Origin: Tatumella punctata
GTDB taxonomy: Bacteria; Pseudomonadota; Gammaproteobacteria; Enterobacterales; Enterobacteriaceae
Assembly: GCF_039523735.1 (NCBI RefSeq)
Contig: NZ_BAAAFW010000058.1
Location: forward strand, 1-64,000
DNA: 64,000 bases
Reading direction: 5' to 3'
Shown here: in pieces, positions 35,670-45,260 of the stretch
How positions within the stretch are numbered: position 1 is the first letter of the stretch
How the letters are laid out: each line of letters starts with the position of its first letter
Notes under the pieces: model-generated
The model's input: the letters and a program-made list of their open reading frames with translations, nothing else
Told to the model about the DNA's origin: nothing
Databases searched by the model: none
Made by a program: the position numbers and the translations under genes

Positions 35670-36233
35670 TTATTCCGCGCCAGTGCTCTGTTTCAGCAGC
35701 CATTCACGTAATAAAAACAGTGCGCTGATATTACGGGCCTCACTAAACTGTTCTTTATCCAGCAAGGCAAGCAAATCATCCACCGGCCAGCGATGGACAA
35801 CAAGTGGCTCAGGTTCATCCCCTGCCAGCTTTTCAGGGTAGAGGTCCTGTGCAACAATCATATTCATACGGCTGGAAAAGTAGGAAGGGGCCATCGTCAG
35901 GCTCGCCAGCAGCTCTGTCTTTCCGGCACCAAAACCCACCTCTTCCTTAAGCTCGCGCTGTGCCGCCTGCAACGGTGTTTCCCCGGGATCAATTAATCCT
36001 TTAGGGAAGCCCAGTTCATAACTTTCAAGTCCGACTGCATACTCTTCAATCAGCAGAACCGAATCCCCGTCGAGAGCAAGGATCATGACTGCTTCTCTGC
36101 CGTTCGGCTTCATCCGTTCATAGACCCGTCGCTCTCCGTTACTGAATTCCAGACTGACTTCCTGAATCGTAAACAGCCGGGAACGGGCAACCTCACTGAC
36201 ATTTAAAATTTCCGGTTTTTTCAGGGAACCCAT
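35670..36233 (-). CDS. nudE: ADP compounds hydrolase NudE
   Basis: Nudix hydrolase acting on ADP-ribose, Ap3A and NADH. 187 aa. The Nudix box begins at G in GLIDPGETPLQAAQ and continues RELKEEVGF, with all catalytic glutamates present. Begins MGSLKKPEILNV. Convergent with mrcA and divergent from igaA, as in E. coli. Confidence 0.96.
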   Translation of the reverse strand: MGSLKKPEILNVSEVARSRLFTIQEVSLEFSNGERRVYERMKPNGREAVMILALDGDSVLLIEEYAVGLESYELGFPKGLIDPGETPLQAAQRELKEEVGFGAGKTELLASLTMAPSYFSSRMNMIVAQDLYPEKLAGDEPEPLVVHRWPVDDLLALLDKEQFSEARNISALFLLREWLLKQSTGAE

Positions 36234-36616
36234 TGATAACCTCGAAAAGAGCGTCGTAATGAACGCGTATATTATTAGCTGCTATTGAACCACAGCTGCC
36301 CTGTTAAGCTCAAATATCCCGGTGTTAACTCTTCACAACAGGCACTGGCTAAGGCATTATTTTCGCCAACACCATCCCTGAAAAAGCGCACAACACAATC
36401 AGAATTAACCGATACACTGAGAGCACTTTGTGCCGTAAAATATGTCCGGCATAGCGTATTTATCAATCATCCCGGAGTTTACGCCCCGCTGATAATGGGA
36501 GCACTTCCATTGCATCGCTGGCGGTCAGCCGCTATCTTTTCGGTAAAAATGACAATAGCGTTTTTTTCCAGGGCAACTCACCTTCGTGGATTTTTCAGGG
36601 CCAGGTTGAACATTGC
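36234..36616. promoter_or_regulatory. nudE-igaA intergenic region with candidate igaA promoter
   Basis: 383 bp. On the plus strand TTGCAT (36510-36515), 17 bp, then TATCTT (36533-36538) is a plausible sigma70 promoter about 80 bp before igaA. An open frame of 111 codons crosses the region but shows no family features and has no proper ribosome site, so it is not called. Confidence 0.4.
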
Positions 36617-38749
36617 ATGAGTATGATGATTACTATATTGGCATTGGCAATTATACTGGCAGTCGCCGCAATAGTGTACTTCACAAGATATCGCTCATTT
36701 CCGGAGAAATTACTCTTACGGATACCCGCCTCCTGCCGGAAGATTTATCCTGATGAGAAACAGGCTGTAATTAAGTACCTGTCAACACTCAGGACTGCTG
36801 AACCATCATTTTTCTCGCGTCTGACTCGCCAGAAGACCAGTAAAGACCCGGTATTTACCTTACAGAGCCACAAAGTTTATTCGGTAACTCACCCGATAAC
36901 CCGTTACGGATTATCAACAGAGTCACCCCGGCAATGGCGTTACTATCTGGACACGCTGGAAATTCATCTGCCGCCCCTCTGGGAACAATTTATTACCGCA
37001 GAAAACACCATTGAATTAATCCCTGCCGGTAATACCCTGCTGGTGACTTCGCTGAATGGTCACCAGCTGATTGATTATGATAAAGAGGTCACTGAGCGTC
37101 CTCTGCCTCCCCCGGAACAAGTCAACTCCCCCGCCTCTATCCGTAAAGAGAAAAGCAGTAATGTAGAACTGCTGCAGATTCGCAAAGAGACACCGGAGGA
37201 ACATCAGCTTTCACGACCAGACGGCACAACCGAAGCGGTGATTATCTGTCTGGCACTGCTGATCCTGTTCCTCAGCCAGCTGGTCCCCACCGTCGTTATG
37301 TTGTGGCTGGTTATTCCGGCCTTACTTATTATCGCCGGATGTCTGTGGCTGATGTATCGTCCCGTAAAACTGAGCGACTACCAGGATATTCACTGTATGC
37401 GGGGTATTCCTAAACGCTGGGGACTATTTGGTGAGTCTAATCAGGAGCAGAGCAACATTTCTCTGGGAGTTATCGACCTGCAATATCCGGATTACTGGAA
37501 ACCCTATATTCACCACGACCTGGGGAAAGTGACAGATATTGATATTAATGCAGAGAAGCTGGTGGTGCGTCAGGGCCGCTTCCTTTCTCTGCATGATGAG
37601 ATTCGTGAATACCCTCTCCGTCACTGGCGCAGAAATGCCGTTCTGGCCAGCGGTGCTTTATTGGTACTGATAATGATGGCCAGCTGGGTACCGCTGGGCA
37701 TGCCGTTTAAACTGAGTCTTGCCTGGTTACAGGGAACACAGCGTATTGAGGTGACATCTCTCAGCCAGCTTTCAGCCATGAAACTCCGGGTCGGGGATTT
37801 ACTGGATGTAAAAGGCCAGGGAATGTGCTCCGTTCCCGGCAGTTATCAGGGAAACAGAATGTACGGATATATGCCCTTTGACTGCTCTGCAATTTACTGG
37901 AATAACGCCACTCCGCTGCCATTACCCCAGTCAGAAACCGTCGATGAAACCATGGCCTTACTGGAGACTATCCGTCGACAGCTACATCCGGGATCAGCAG
38001 AAAACATGAAGATTAATCCGCAACTGGCCCTGGCTATCGAAAAATCCGGCATGATCCTGCTGGATGACTTTTCGGATATCGTCATCCGCGCCAATCAGTT
38101 GTGCGGACAACCGATGGACTGCACACGCCTGAAAAATGCACTGGTTAATCTGGAAAATGCCAAAGACTGGCCATCTCTGGTGGATAAGGCTAAGTCTGGT
38201 CAGCTAAACGGTATTAATGTATTACTGCGTCCGGTGAGTGCGGATACGCTGGAAAGCCTGGTAAACAATGCTGCTGCAACCTTTTTTACCAGCGAAACAC
38301 GTAAAGCGATAGAGACACTGAACAGTCCGCCGCCGGGGGGGTATCTGCTGATCAGTGATCAGGGACGGCAGTTTGTCAGACAACCTCAGCCGGATGTGCC
38401 GTTATTTAACCTGGATGCCCCGCAACAGTGGGATGAACTACAACGTATTTCAGCAATGCTGCTCCATACGCCATTCAGTGCGTCCGGTATCATTACTGCT
38501 CTTGCTGTCGATGCTAACGGTACAACTCATGTCTCATTACATGAGGTCCCGGGTAAATTCCTGCTATGGCGTTATCTGGGGACATCTCTGTTTCTGATTG
38601 CCCTTATCGCATGCCTGCTGGTCAATGTTATATTCCTGCTGCGCGGGATCCATAAAGACCGTCAGCGCAGCCTGGCAATTCAGCGATACTACGATAAGTG
38701 CTTTAACCCGACCCTGAGTCACCCCGCGGATACACGTTCACTGTTCTGA
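36617..38749 (+). CDS. igaA: IgaA, inner-membrane repressor of the Rcs phosphorelay
   Basis: Essential brake on RcsCDB envelope-stress signalling (YrfF in E. coli). 710 aa. Membrane segments at about 5-22, 207-247 (two), 341-361 and 653-676. A large periplasmic domain sits between the last two, with four conserved cysteines (C404, C423, C496, C502) matching those forming disulfides in Salmonella IgaA. Cytoplasmic motifs THPITRYGLST and WRYYLDTLEIHLPPLWEQ are conserved, while the first 80 residues diverge strongly. yrfG, next in E. coli, is missing here. Confidence 0.95.
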   Translation: MSMMITILALAIILAVAAIVYFTRYRSFPEKLLLRIPASCRKIYPDEKQAVIKYLSTLRTAEPSFFSRLTRQKTSKDPVFTLQSHKVYSVTHPITRYGLSTESPRQWRYYLDTLEIHLPPLWEQFITAENTIELIPAGNTLLVTSLNGHQLIDYDKEVTERPLPPPEQVNSPASIRKEKSSNVELLQIRKETPEEHQLSRPDGTTEAVIICLALLILFLSQLVPTVVMLWLVIPALLIIAGCLWLMYRPVKLSDYQDIHCMRGIPKRWGLFGESNQEQSNISLGVIDLQYPDYWKPYIHHDLGKVTDIDINAEKLVVRQGRFLSLHDEIREYPLRHWRRNAVLASGALLVLIMMASWVPLGMPFKLSLAWLQGTQRIEVTSLSQLSAMKLRVGDLLDVKGQGMCSVPGSYQGNRMYGYMPFDCSAIYWNNATPLPLPQSETVDETMALLETIRRQLHPGSAENMKINPQLALAIEKSGMILLDDFSDIVIRANQLCGQPMDCTRLKNALVNLENAKDWPSLVDKAKSGQLNGINVLLRPVSADTLESLVNNAAATFFTSETRKAIETLNSPPPGGYLLISDQGRQFVRQPQPDVPLFNLDAPQQWDELQRISAMLLHTPFSASGIITALAVDANGTTHVSLHEVPGKFLLWRYLGTSLFLIALIACLLVNVIFLLRGIHKDRQRSLAIQRYYDKCFNPTLSHPADTRSLF

Positions 38750-39048
38750 CATTGTCATTGTTTATGGTAACCTGCCGCCCCCGGCCGCAGCCCGGATGTT
38801 AAACAGACAGTGCCATGAACAGGATGTGCTCACTGCCTTGATTTATTTATATCCACCCATATCTATGGATCATCCGGCACAGGATAATATCAACAGGGTT
38901 CTGACCCGATGATTCCTGTGTGTCAGGCGTGCTGCTATTCCCGGTGCAGCCGCTTACCGGCACGCTCCGTCAACAGGAATAATAACCACGGCTGGCCGGT
39001 TTCTGACAAGATAACTCACAAAAACATGCTTATGTTGCGGGAGTCAGC
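38750..39048 (+). promoter_or_regulatory. igaA-hslR spacer with candidate sigma32 promoter
   Basis: 299-bp spacer where E. coli has yrfG. No open frame of note is visible. At 38837-38862 there is CTTGATT, an 11-bp spacer and ACCCATAT, close to the heat-shock consensus CTTGAAA/CCCCATNT (5 of 7 and 7 of 8 counting N). It points at hslR-hslO, which are sigma32-controlled in E. coli. The spacer is at the short end of the usual range. Confidence 0.5.
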
Positions 39049-39453
39049 ATGAAATCACAGAATCAGGAACAGGGTGTCCGGCTGGACAAATGGCTATGGG
39101 CAGCCCGTTTTTATAAGACCCGGGCTATCGCCAGAGAGATGATCGAAGGCGGTAAAGTCCATTACAACGGCCAGCGGGCTAAACCCGGTAAACAGGTTGA
39201 AGCCAGTGCACAGCTGAGCCTCCGTCAGGGCAATGAGCAACGGACGGTGATTATTACCGGAATAACAGGCCGGCGAGGCAGTGCAACCGATGCACAGTTA
39301 CTGTACCGGGAAACTCCGGAAAGTATCGGGAAACGCGAAGCACAGGCCATCGCCCGCAAACAGTTTGCACTGACGATGCCGCATCCTGACAGACGTCCGG
39401 ATAAAAAAGAGCGCCGTCATTTGATTAAATTTAAATTAACGGGTGATGAGTAA
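39049..39453 (+). CDS. hslR: Heat-shock protein 15, ribosome-associated
   Basis: Binds free 50S subunits that carry a nascent chain with tRNA and helps recycle them after heat stress. 134 aa with an S4 RNA-binding domain in the N-terminal half (VRLDKWLWAARFYKTRAIAREMIEGGKVHYNG) and a basic tail. hslO starts 25 bp downstream, so the two form an operon. Confidence 0.96.
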   Translation: MKSQNQEQGVRLDKWLWAARFYKTRAIAREMIEGGKVHYNGQRAKPGKQVEASAQLSLRQGNEQRTVIITGITGRRGSATDAQLLYRETPESIGKREAQAIARKQFALTMPHPDRRPDKKERRHLIKFKLTGDE

Positions 39454-39478
39454 ATCACACACCCAAAGAGAGACACTT

Positions 39479-40354
39479 ATGCCAGTAAAAGACCAGCTCC
39501 ATCGCTATTTATTTAATAATGTCGCGGTTCGTGGTGAACTCGTCAATGTTTCACATACCCTTAAAGATATTGTTAAGGATCACGACTACCCACAACCGGT
39601 ACAGGAACTGCTGGCGGAACTGCTGGTTGCTACCAGCCTGATGACAGCGACACTCAAGTTTGAAGGGAATATCACGGTACAGCTACAGGGTGATGGTCCG
39701 TTGTCCATGGCGGTGATTAATGGTAATAATCATCAGCAATTTCGCGGCGTTGCCCGCACCCGCGGTGATATCGACGCAGGCAGTACTCTGAAACAGATGG
39801 CTGGCAACGGTTACCTGATTATTACCATTACTCCGGAAAAAGGAGAGCGCTATCAGGGTGTTGTCGGACTGGAAGGGGATACCGTTGCGGCCTGTCTGGA
39901 AGACTATTTTATGCGCTCAGAGCAGTTACCGACCCGGATGATTATTCGTCAGAACCCACAGGGCGCGGGCGGCATATTGCTGCAAGTCCTCCCGGCACAG
40001 GATACCAGTACCGACGACTTCGAGCACTTAGCGACGTTATCTGACACCATTAAAGCCGAAGAACTGGTGTCTCTGCCGGCAAATGATGTGTTGTGGCGTC
40101 TCTATCATCAGGAAGACGTGACCGTATTTGATCCGGCAGATATTGAATTCAAATGTACCTGTTCCCGTCAGCGCTGCGGCGATGTACTGAAAACTGTCGC
40201 CAGCGAAGAGATTGATCAGATACTGGCCGAAGACGGCAAGATTGATATGCACTGCGATTACTGTGGTGCACATTACTTATATGATGCTGTTGATGTGGCA
40301 AATATCCGTAATAATACCGTGACCGGCAGCGACACTCACGACGCCATTCACTAA
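39479..40354 (+). CDS. hslO: Redox-regulated chaperone Hsp33
   Basis: Holdase activated by oxidation, cytoplasmic. 291 aa from MPVKDQLHRYLF; an earlier in-frame ATG overlaps hslR and is not family-like. The redox switch cysteines are C226 and C228 (CTC), C259 and C262 (CDYC), the zinc site in the reduced state. Operon with hslR. In E. coli yhgE comes next, but here pckA does. Confidence 0.97.
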   Translation: MPVKDQLHRYLFNNVAVRGELVNVSHTLKDIVKDHDYPQPVQELLAELLVATSLMTATLKFEGNITVQLQGDGPLSMAVINGNNHQQFRGVARTRGDIDAGSTLKQMAGNGYLIITITPEKGERYQGVVGLEGDTVAACLEDYFMRSEQLPTRMIIRQNPQGAGGILLQVLPAQDTSTDDFEHLATLSDTIKAEELVSLPANDVLWRLYHQEDVTVFDPADIEFKCTCSRQRCGDVLKTVASEEIDQILAEDGKIDMHCDYCGAHYLYDAVDVANIRNNTVTGSDTHDAIH

Positions 40355-40609
40355 TCACTTCGGGGAAGGCCTGCCCGCATCAGGGCCTTCCCAAAAACCG
40401 GCACAGTTGGCATAAATTAGTCAGTTTTCTGGCAACTGTGTCGGTGAAGTACAACTCTCCTCACAGTTTTTCCTGCGTCCACTTTCTGCATTATCTATCC
40501 GGTGTAAACTGCCTCCGCTTATCAGACAGAGCGTCCCCATGTGTGATAAATCTGCCAGAACTGACGCGGGCATATTCACTTGCAAATACAGGATTGAAGG
40601 AGCAGCAGC
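40355..40609 (+). promoter_or_regulatory. hslO-pckA spacer with possible CRP site
   Basis: 255 bp. An inverted repeat GGGAAGGCC/GGCCTTCCC (40363-40392) follows hslO but has no U-tract. TGTGA-TAAATC-TGCCA at 40542-40557 matches the CRP consensus at 8 of 10 positions, about 60 bp before pckA, whose E. coli counterpart is catabolite-repressed. An AAGGAG ribosome site precedes the pckA ATG. Confidence 0.35.
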
Positions 40610-42235
40610 ATGTCTTCCAGACGCAGGAAATTACCCGACCTCTCATCGCTAGGTATCAGCGACCCTGTCGAGGTTATTTATAACCCTGACTATGAAGTGT
40701 TGTTCAATGAGGAAACCCGTCCTGAGCTCCGGGGCTGTGAGCGCGCGACTCTCACCCAAAGCGGTGCTGTTTCGGTCGATACCGGTATTTTTACCGGCCG
40801 TTCGCCCAAAGATAAATATATTGTCCGGGATGAAACCACCCGCCACAACGTCTGGTGGAGTGACAGCAGTAAAGGAAAAAATGACAACCAGCCACTGTCA
40901 CAGGAAACCTGGCAGGTGCTGAAAAATCTGGTTAGCGAACAGTTGTCCGGGAAACGGCTATTTGTCGTGGATGCATTCTGCGGGGCGAATGCTGACAGCC
41001 GTCTGAGCGTCAGATTTATCACCGAAGTTGCATGGCAGGCCCATTTTGTCAAAAACATGTTTATCCGGCCATCGGAAACAGAGCTGGAGCAGTTCGAACC
41101 TGACTTTGTGGTACTCAATGGGGCGAAATGTACCTGTCCTGACTGGCAGGCCCGCGGACTGCATTCTGAGAATTTCGTGGCATTTAACCTGACAGAGCGT
41201 ATTCAGTTAATCGGCGGCACCTGGTACGGCGGCGAGATGAAAAAAGGGTTATTTTCAGTAATGAATTACCTGCTGCCACTGCAAGATATCGCGTCCATGC
41301 ACTGTTCTGCCAATGTCGGTAAGCAGGGTGATGTTGCCGTGTTCTTTGGCTTATCCGGTACCGGTAAAACCACCTTATCCACAGATCCGGCCCGTCAGTT
41401 AATCGGTGACGATGAACACGGCTGGGATAACGACGGCGTCTTTAATTTTGAAGGCGGCTGCTATGCCAAAACTATCCATCTGTCAGAGCAGGCTGAGCCG
41501 GAAATCTATCAGGCAATACGCCGTGATGCGTTACTGGAAAACGTGGTCGTACGGGCAGATGGCAGTATTGACTTCAATGACAACAGTAAGACCGAAAATA
41601 CACGGGTATCTTACCCTATCAGTCATATTGATAATATTGTCAGCCCCGTATCAAAAGCCGGTCATGCACGGAAAGTCATTTTTCTGACTGCTGATGCTTT
41701 CGGTATTTTACCGCCGGTTGCCAGACTGACGCCGGAGCAGACACAGTACCATTTTCTGTCCGGGTTCACGGCTAAACTGGCAGGGACTGAACGGGGCATA
41801 ATCACGCCGTCACCGACCTTCTCTGCCTGCTTTGGTGCGGCTTTTTTAACCCTGCACCCGACCCGCTATGCAGAAGTCCTGTTGAAACGGATGCAGACAG
41901 CAGGGGCCGAAGCGTATCTGGTGAATACGGGCTGGAATGGCAAAGGCCAAAGGATTTCGCTGAAAGATACCCGCGCCATCATTAACGCGATTCTTAATGA
42001 TGAATTACAGCAGGCGACGTTCCAGACACTGCCGGTATTTAACCTGCAGGTGCCGGTGGCACTGAAACAGGTCGACAAACAGATACTGGATCCGAGAAAC
42101 AGCTGGGAAACCGCAGAACAATGGCAGGAGAATGCCATTACCCTTGCCCGCAAGTTTGTCGATAACTTTGAACAGTATACGGATACCCCTGCCGGTAAAG
42201 CACTGGCGGAAGCAGGCCCGGCACTGCATAGCTGA
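40610..42235 (+). CDS. pckA: Phosphoenolpyruvate carboxykinase (ATP)
   Basis: First committed step of gluconeogenesis, oxaloacetate to PEP with ATP. 541 aa (E. coli 540). The P-loop GLSGTGKTT lies at residues 247-255, with LIGDDEHGW metal-binding and the RSPKDKYIVRD substrate region. Full length, intact. Convergent with envZ across a 54-bp spacer holding a hairpin. Confidence 0.97.
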   Translation: MSSRRRKLPDLSSLGISDPVEVIYNPDYEVLFNEETRPELRGCERATLTQSGAVSVDTGIFTGRSPKDKYIVRDETTRHNVWWSDSSKGKNDNQPLSQETWQVLKNLVSEQLSGKRLFVVDAFCGANADSRLSVRFITEVAWQAHFVKNMFIRPSETELEQFEPDFVVLNGAKCTCPDWQARGLHSENFVAFNLTERIQLIGGTWYGGEMKKGLFSVMNYLLPLQDIASMHCSANVGKQGDVAVFFGLSGTGKTTLSTDPARQLIGDDEHGWDNDGVFNFEGGCYAKTIHLSEQAEPEIYQAIRRDALLENVVVRADGSIDFNDNSKTENTRVSYPISHIDNIVSPVSKAGHARKVIFLTADAFGILPPVARLTPEQTQYHFLSGFTAKLAGTERGIITPSPTFSACFGAAFLTLHPTRYAEVLLKRMQTAGAEAYLVNTGWNGKGQRISLKDTRAIINAILNDELQQATFQTLPVFNLQVPVALKQVDKQILDPRNSWETAEQWQENAITLARKFVDNFEQYTDTPAGKALAEAGPALHS

Positions 42236-42239
42236 CAGA

Positions 42240-42280
42240 GAACTGACGGGATTATGCTTAAGTATAATACCCGTCAGTTC
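42240..42280. terminator. pckA/envZ convergent hairpin
   Basis: Perfect 11-bp stem GAACTGACGGG/CCCGTCAGTTC; the AT-rich loop can pair further (ATTAT/ATAAT with a bulge). It sits between convergent genes. No T-run follows on either strand, so termination efficiency is uncertain. Confidence 0.55.
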
Positions 42281-42289
42281 AACGGATGG

Positions 42290-43645
42290 TCAGTGAGCGG
42301 AGGCGGCAGGCAGAGGCGGCTCAGTGGCCGGGACGGGCAACCAGGCACGAATACGTAACCCTCCCCGTTCACTTTTTCCGATCTCCAGTTCTCCCCGGTG
42401 AGCATCAATAATACGCTGTACAATCGCCAGTCCTAAACCTGTACCACTGGTACTGCGTGCACTATCACCACGCACAAAGGGCTGCAACAAATGTTCAATC
42501 TGTCCGGGCTCAATGCCGGGACCATTATCTTCAACCTGGAACCAGCCACGGTTTAGCTCACGGCCGCTGCTTACACGGATCCAGCCATTACCATACCTGG
42601 CAGCATTTACCACCATATTGGCGACTGCTCGCTTAATCGATAACGGATTAATATCAAGCAACAGCTCACTGTCCATGACGGCATTATCAATTTCCCGTTC
42701 ATAACCACTTTCGGCAGCAACAACTTCACCCAGTACGGTATTGAGATCGACACGTTCGGTCTGCATTTCCTGACCGGTACGCAGATAATCGATAAACTGT
42801 TCGATTATCGCATTACATTCTTCAATGTCTTTGTTGATAGACTCAGAAAGATATTTCTCTTCCTCGCCCATCATTTCCGTTGCCAGACGGATACGTGTCA
42901 GGGGTGTGCGTAAGTCATGACTGACACCGGCCATTAATAATGTACGGTCTTCTGCGAGCTGTTTGATCCCTGCCGCCATCTGGTTAAAAGCACGGGTTAC
43001 CGAACGGACTTCAGAAGCACCGTATTCCCGTAACGGTGGAGGAATAATCCCTTGTCCGACCTGCAGAGCCGCATTTTCAAGTTCGACCAATGGACGATTC
43101 TGCATTCGTATAAATAACCAGGCACCGCAAATCGCCAGCAGCATTATCGCCAGGGTATAACGGAACAGCGGGGAAAAATCACCCTGATGAATTTCTGTCA
43201 GCGGTACCCGTACCCAGATATCAGGCGACAACCAGGTTTTCAGCCAGACAACCGGAGAGTTTTTATTGACCTCGACACGAACATCGGTAGGGCCTCCCAG
43301 TTGTTGTGCCATCTGATCACTCAGAAATTCATAATGCTGCGCCCAGCGCAATCCTCCTTCCTCTGCTGCCGCATTGGTATACAGTGAAATACCTAACTCA
43401 CGGTAGATCTCCCGGCGGAAGGCCGGCGGAACTTCCAGCTGCGTGCCATCTTCCAGTTGCAGTTTATCCGTCATCAGCATCCTGACTTCATACGCCAGAA
43501 CTTTATTAAATTGCTGCAGACTCGGCAAAATCGCGAAGTTAAGTACCACCAGATAGGTCGTTACCAGACTGACAAACAGCAAGGTAACGATCAATAGCAA
43601 GGTACGGGCAAAGGAACTGCGAGGCGAGAAGCGGAATCGCTTCAT
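42290..43645 (-). CDS. envZ: Osmosensor histidine kinase EnvZ
   Basis: Inner-membrane sensor kinase that sets OmpR phosphorylation and thereby porin expression. 451 aa. Membrane segments at about 16-38 and 162-179 flank the periplasmic domain. HAMP domain, then H243 in GVSHDLRTP, the E. coli position. The ATP-binding domain holds the N box (VANMVVNAARYG), VEDNGPGIEPG and GTGLGLAIVQ. Its ATG overlaps the ompR stop (ATGA). Confidence 0.98.
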   Translation of the reverse strand: MKRFRFSPRSSFARTLLLIVTLLFVSLVTTYLVVLNFAILPSLQQFNKVLAYEVRMLMTDKLQLEDGTQLEVPPAFRREIYRELGISLYTNAAAEEGGLRWAQHYEFLSDQMAQQLGGPTDVRVEVNKNSPVVWLKTWLSPDIWVRVPLTEIHQGDFSPLFRYTLAIMLLAICGAWLFIRMQNRPLVELENAALQVGQGIIPPPLREYGASEVRSVTRAFNQMAAGIKQLAEDRTLLMAGVSHDLRTPLTRIRLATEMMGEEEKYLSESINKDIEECNAIIEQFIDYLRTGQEMQTERVDLNTVLGEVVAAESGYEREIDNAVMDSELLLDINPLSIKRAVANMVVNAARYGNGWIRVSSGRELNRGWFQVEDNGPGIEPGQIEHLLQPFVRGDSARSTSGTGLGLAIVQRIIDAHRGELEIGKSERGGLRIRAWLPVPATEPPLPAASAH

Positions 43646-44361
43646 GCTTTACTGCCATCCGGCACAAACACATAGCCCAGGCCCCAGACCGTCTGGATAT
43701 AACGCGGATGGGCAGGATCTTCTTCGACCATACGACGTAACCGGGAGATCTGTACATCGATGGAACGTTCCATCGCACTATATTCACGTCCGCGCGCCAG
43801 GTTCATTAGCTTATCCCGTGACAAAGGCTCACGCGGGTGGCTGACCAGCGCTTTCAGTACCGCGAATTCGCCACTGGTTAACGGCATAGGTTCATCTTCG
43901 CGGAACATTTCACGGGTTCCGAGGTTCAGTTTGAACTTACCAAAGGCAATAACTGCTTCTTCCTGTGAAGGAGCTCCCGGTAATTCGTTCGCCTGACGAC
44001 GCAATACTGCGCGAATACGCGCCAGTAGTTCTCGCGGGTTAAACGGTTTAGGAATATAGTCGTCAGCACCGATTTCCAGCCCGACAATCCGGTCCACTTC
44101 TTCACCCTTGGCAGTCACCATAATAATCGGCATCGGGTTACTCTGGCTGCGCAAACGGCGGCAAATCGACAACCCGTCTTCCCCCGGTAACATCAGGTCC
44201 AGCACCATCAGGTGAAAGGACTCGCGGGTCAGCAGACGATCCATTTGTTCAGCATTCGCAACGCTACGGACCTGAAAACCTTGTTCCGTCAGATATCTTT
44301 CCAGCAGTGCACGCAGTCGCATATCATCATCAACGACTAAAACTTTGTAATTTTCCTGCAT
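43642..44361 (-). CDS. ompR: Response regulator OmpR
   Basis: OmpR/PhoB-type transcription factor for porins and osmotic genes. 239 aa as in E. coli. The receiver domain has D11-D12 and the phospho-acceptor D55 (VLDLMLPG). The C-terminal winged helix ends FVPDGSKA. First gene of ompR-envZ, divergent from greB. Ribosome site GGGAG. Confidence 0.99.
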   Translation of the reverse strand: MQENYKVLVVDDDMRLRALLERYLTEQGFQVRSVANAEQMDRLLTRESFHLMVLDLMLPGEDGLSICRRLRSQSNPMPIIMVTAKGEEVDRIVGLEIGADDYIPKPFNPRELLARIRAVLRRQANELPGAPSQEEAVIAFGKFKLNLGTREMFREDEPMPLTSGEFAVLKALVSHPREPLSRDKLMNLARGREYSAMERSIDVQISRLRRMVEEDPAHPRYIQTVWGLGYVFVPDGSKA

Positions 44362-44691
44362 TTCTTCACTCCCAAAGGCACAATTGCCTGATGCTGTATT
44401 GTTAAAAAAGATATATTACAGTGACAGTTTATAATGGTTTATATTCTGGCCAAAATTGTTACAAAGCATATTAAACAGCAAGTTATGTCTGCTTTTGTCT
44501 GGCATTGCAGAAAAAATGCCCTGAATTCGCTCAGCCTTTTCTGCCGGCCCGCCGGGCGTTCGTCAATTCATAAAAATTAACCCCCGCGGTTACACCGGAC
44601 GAATAGCGCGCTGATAAGGCGCTGACGAACGCATATAACAACAAAACGGACAATTAACTGACAACTACCATGACAGCTGCAGGGGTCCCAA
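44362..44691. promoter_or_regulatory. ompR-greB divergent intergenic region
   Basis: 330 bp. The ompR-proximal 110 bp are very AT-rich with several TATA-like hexamers on the minus strand (around 44405-44450), fitting multiple ompR promoters as in E. coli, but no single promoter can be assigned. An AGGGG ribosome site precedes greB. I see no gene or RNA in it. Confidence 0.45.
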
Positions 44692-45171
44692 ATGAGAACG
44701 CCACTGATTACACGCGAAGGCTACAATCAATTAAAGCAGGAACTTGATTATCTGTGGCGTGAAGAACGTCCTGAAGTGACAAAAAAAGTCACCTGGGCTG
44801 CCAGTCTGGGTGATCGCAGCGAGAATGCTGATTACCAGTATAACAAAAAGCGGCTACGGGAAATTGACCGCAGGGTCCGCTACCTGACAAAAAGCCTCGG
44901 GATACTGCGTATCGTCGATTATTCGCCACAACAACAGGGGAAAGTCTTTTTCGGTGCGCGGGTGGAAATCGAAAATGATGAAGGTGAAACTAAGCAGTTT
45001 CGTATTGTCGGTTACGACGAAATTTTCGGGCGTAAAGATTACATCTCCATAGACTCACCAATGGCACGCGCCCTGTTAAAAAAAGAAACCGGTGATGCGG
45101 CACGGGTCGACACACCCGCGGGCAGTGCAGTCTGGTACATCAATGAGATAACCTACCCCGACGCCGGATAG
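44692..45171 (+). CDS. greB: Transcription elongation factor GreB
   Basis: Rescues backtracked RNA polymerase by stimulating cleavage of the nascent RNA. 159 aa. The N-terminal coiled coil carries the acidic tip DRSENADYQYNKKR that reaches the active site, followed by the FKBP-like C-terminal domain (GYDEIFGRKDYISIDSPMARALL). Near-identical to E. coli over the coiled coil. yhgF follows 89 bp downstream. Confidence 0.98.
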   Translation: MRTPLITREGYNQLKQELDYLWREERPEVTKKVTWAASLGDRSENADYQYNKKRLREIDRRVRYLTKSLGILRIVDYSPQQQGKVFFGARVEIENDEGETKQFRIVGYDEIFGRKDYISIDSPMARALLKKETGDAARVDTPAGSAVWYINEITYPDAG

Positions 45172-45260
45172 GAATATCCTGCAAAGCGACCACAGCGGCT
45201 GGCATTTTACTCGCTCAATCCGTATAACTGTCCCCTATAAACTTACCCCGTACAAACCTG

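Noticed and set aside
36285..36620. Open frame of 111 codons between nudE and igaA
   Set aside because: It begins in a divergent promoter region, lacks a credible ribosome site and resembles no protein family; its end runs into igaA.
40363..40392. Inverted repeat after hslO as an intrinsic terminator
   Set aside because: It is followed by A residues, not T, on the coding strand; kept only as a note in the spacer.
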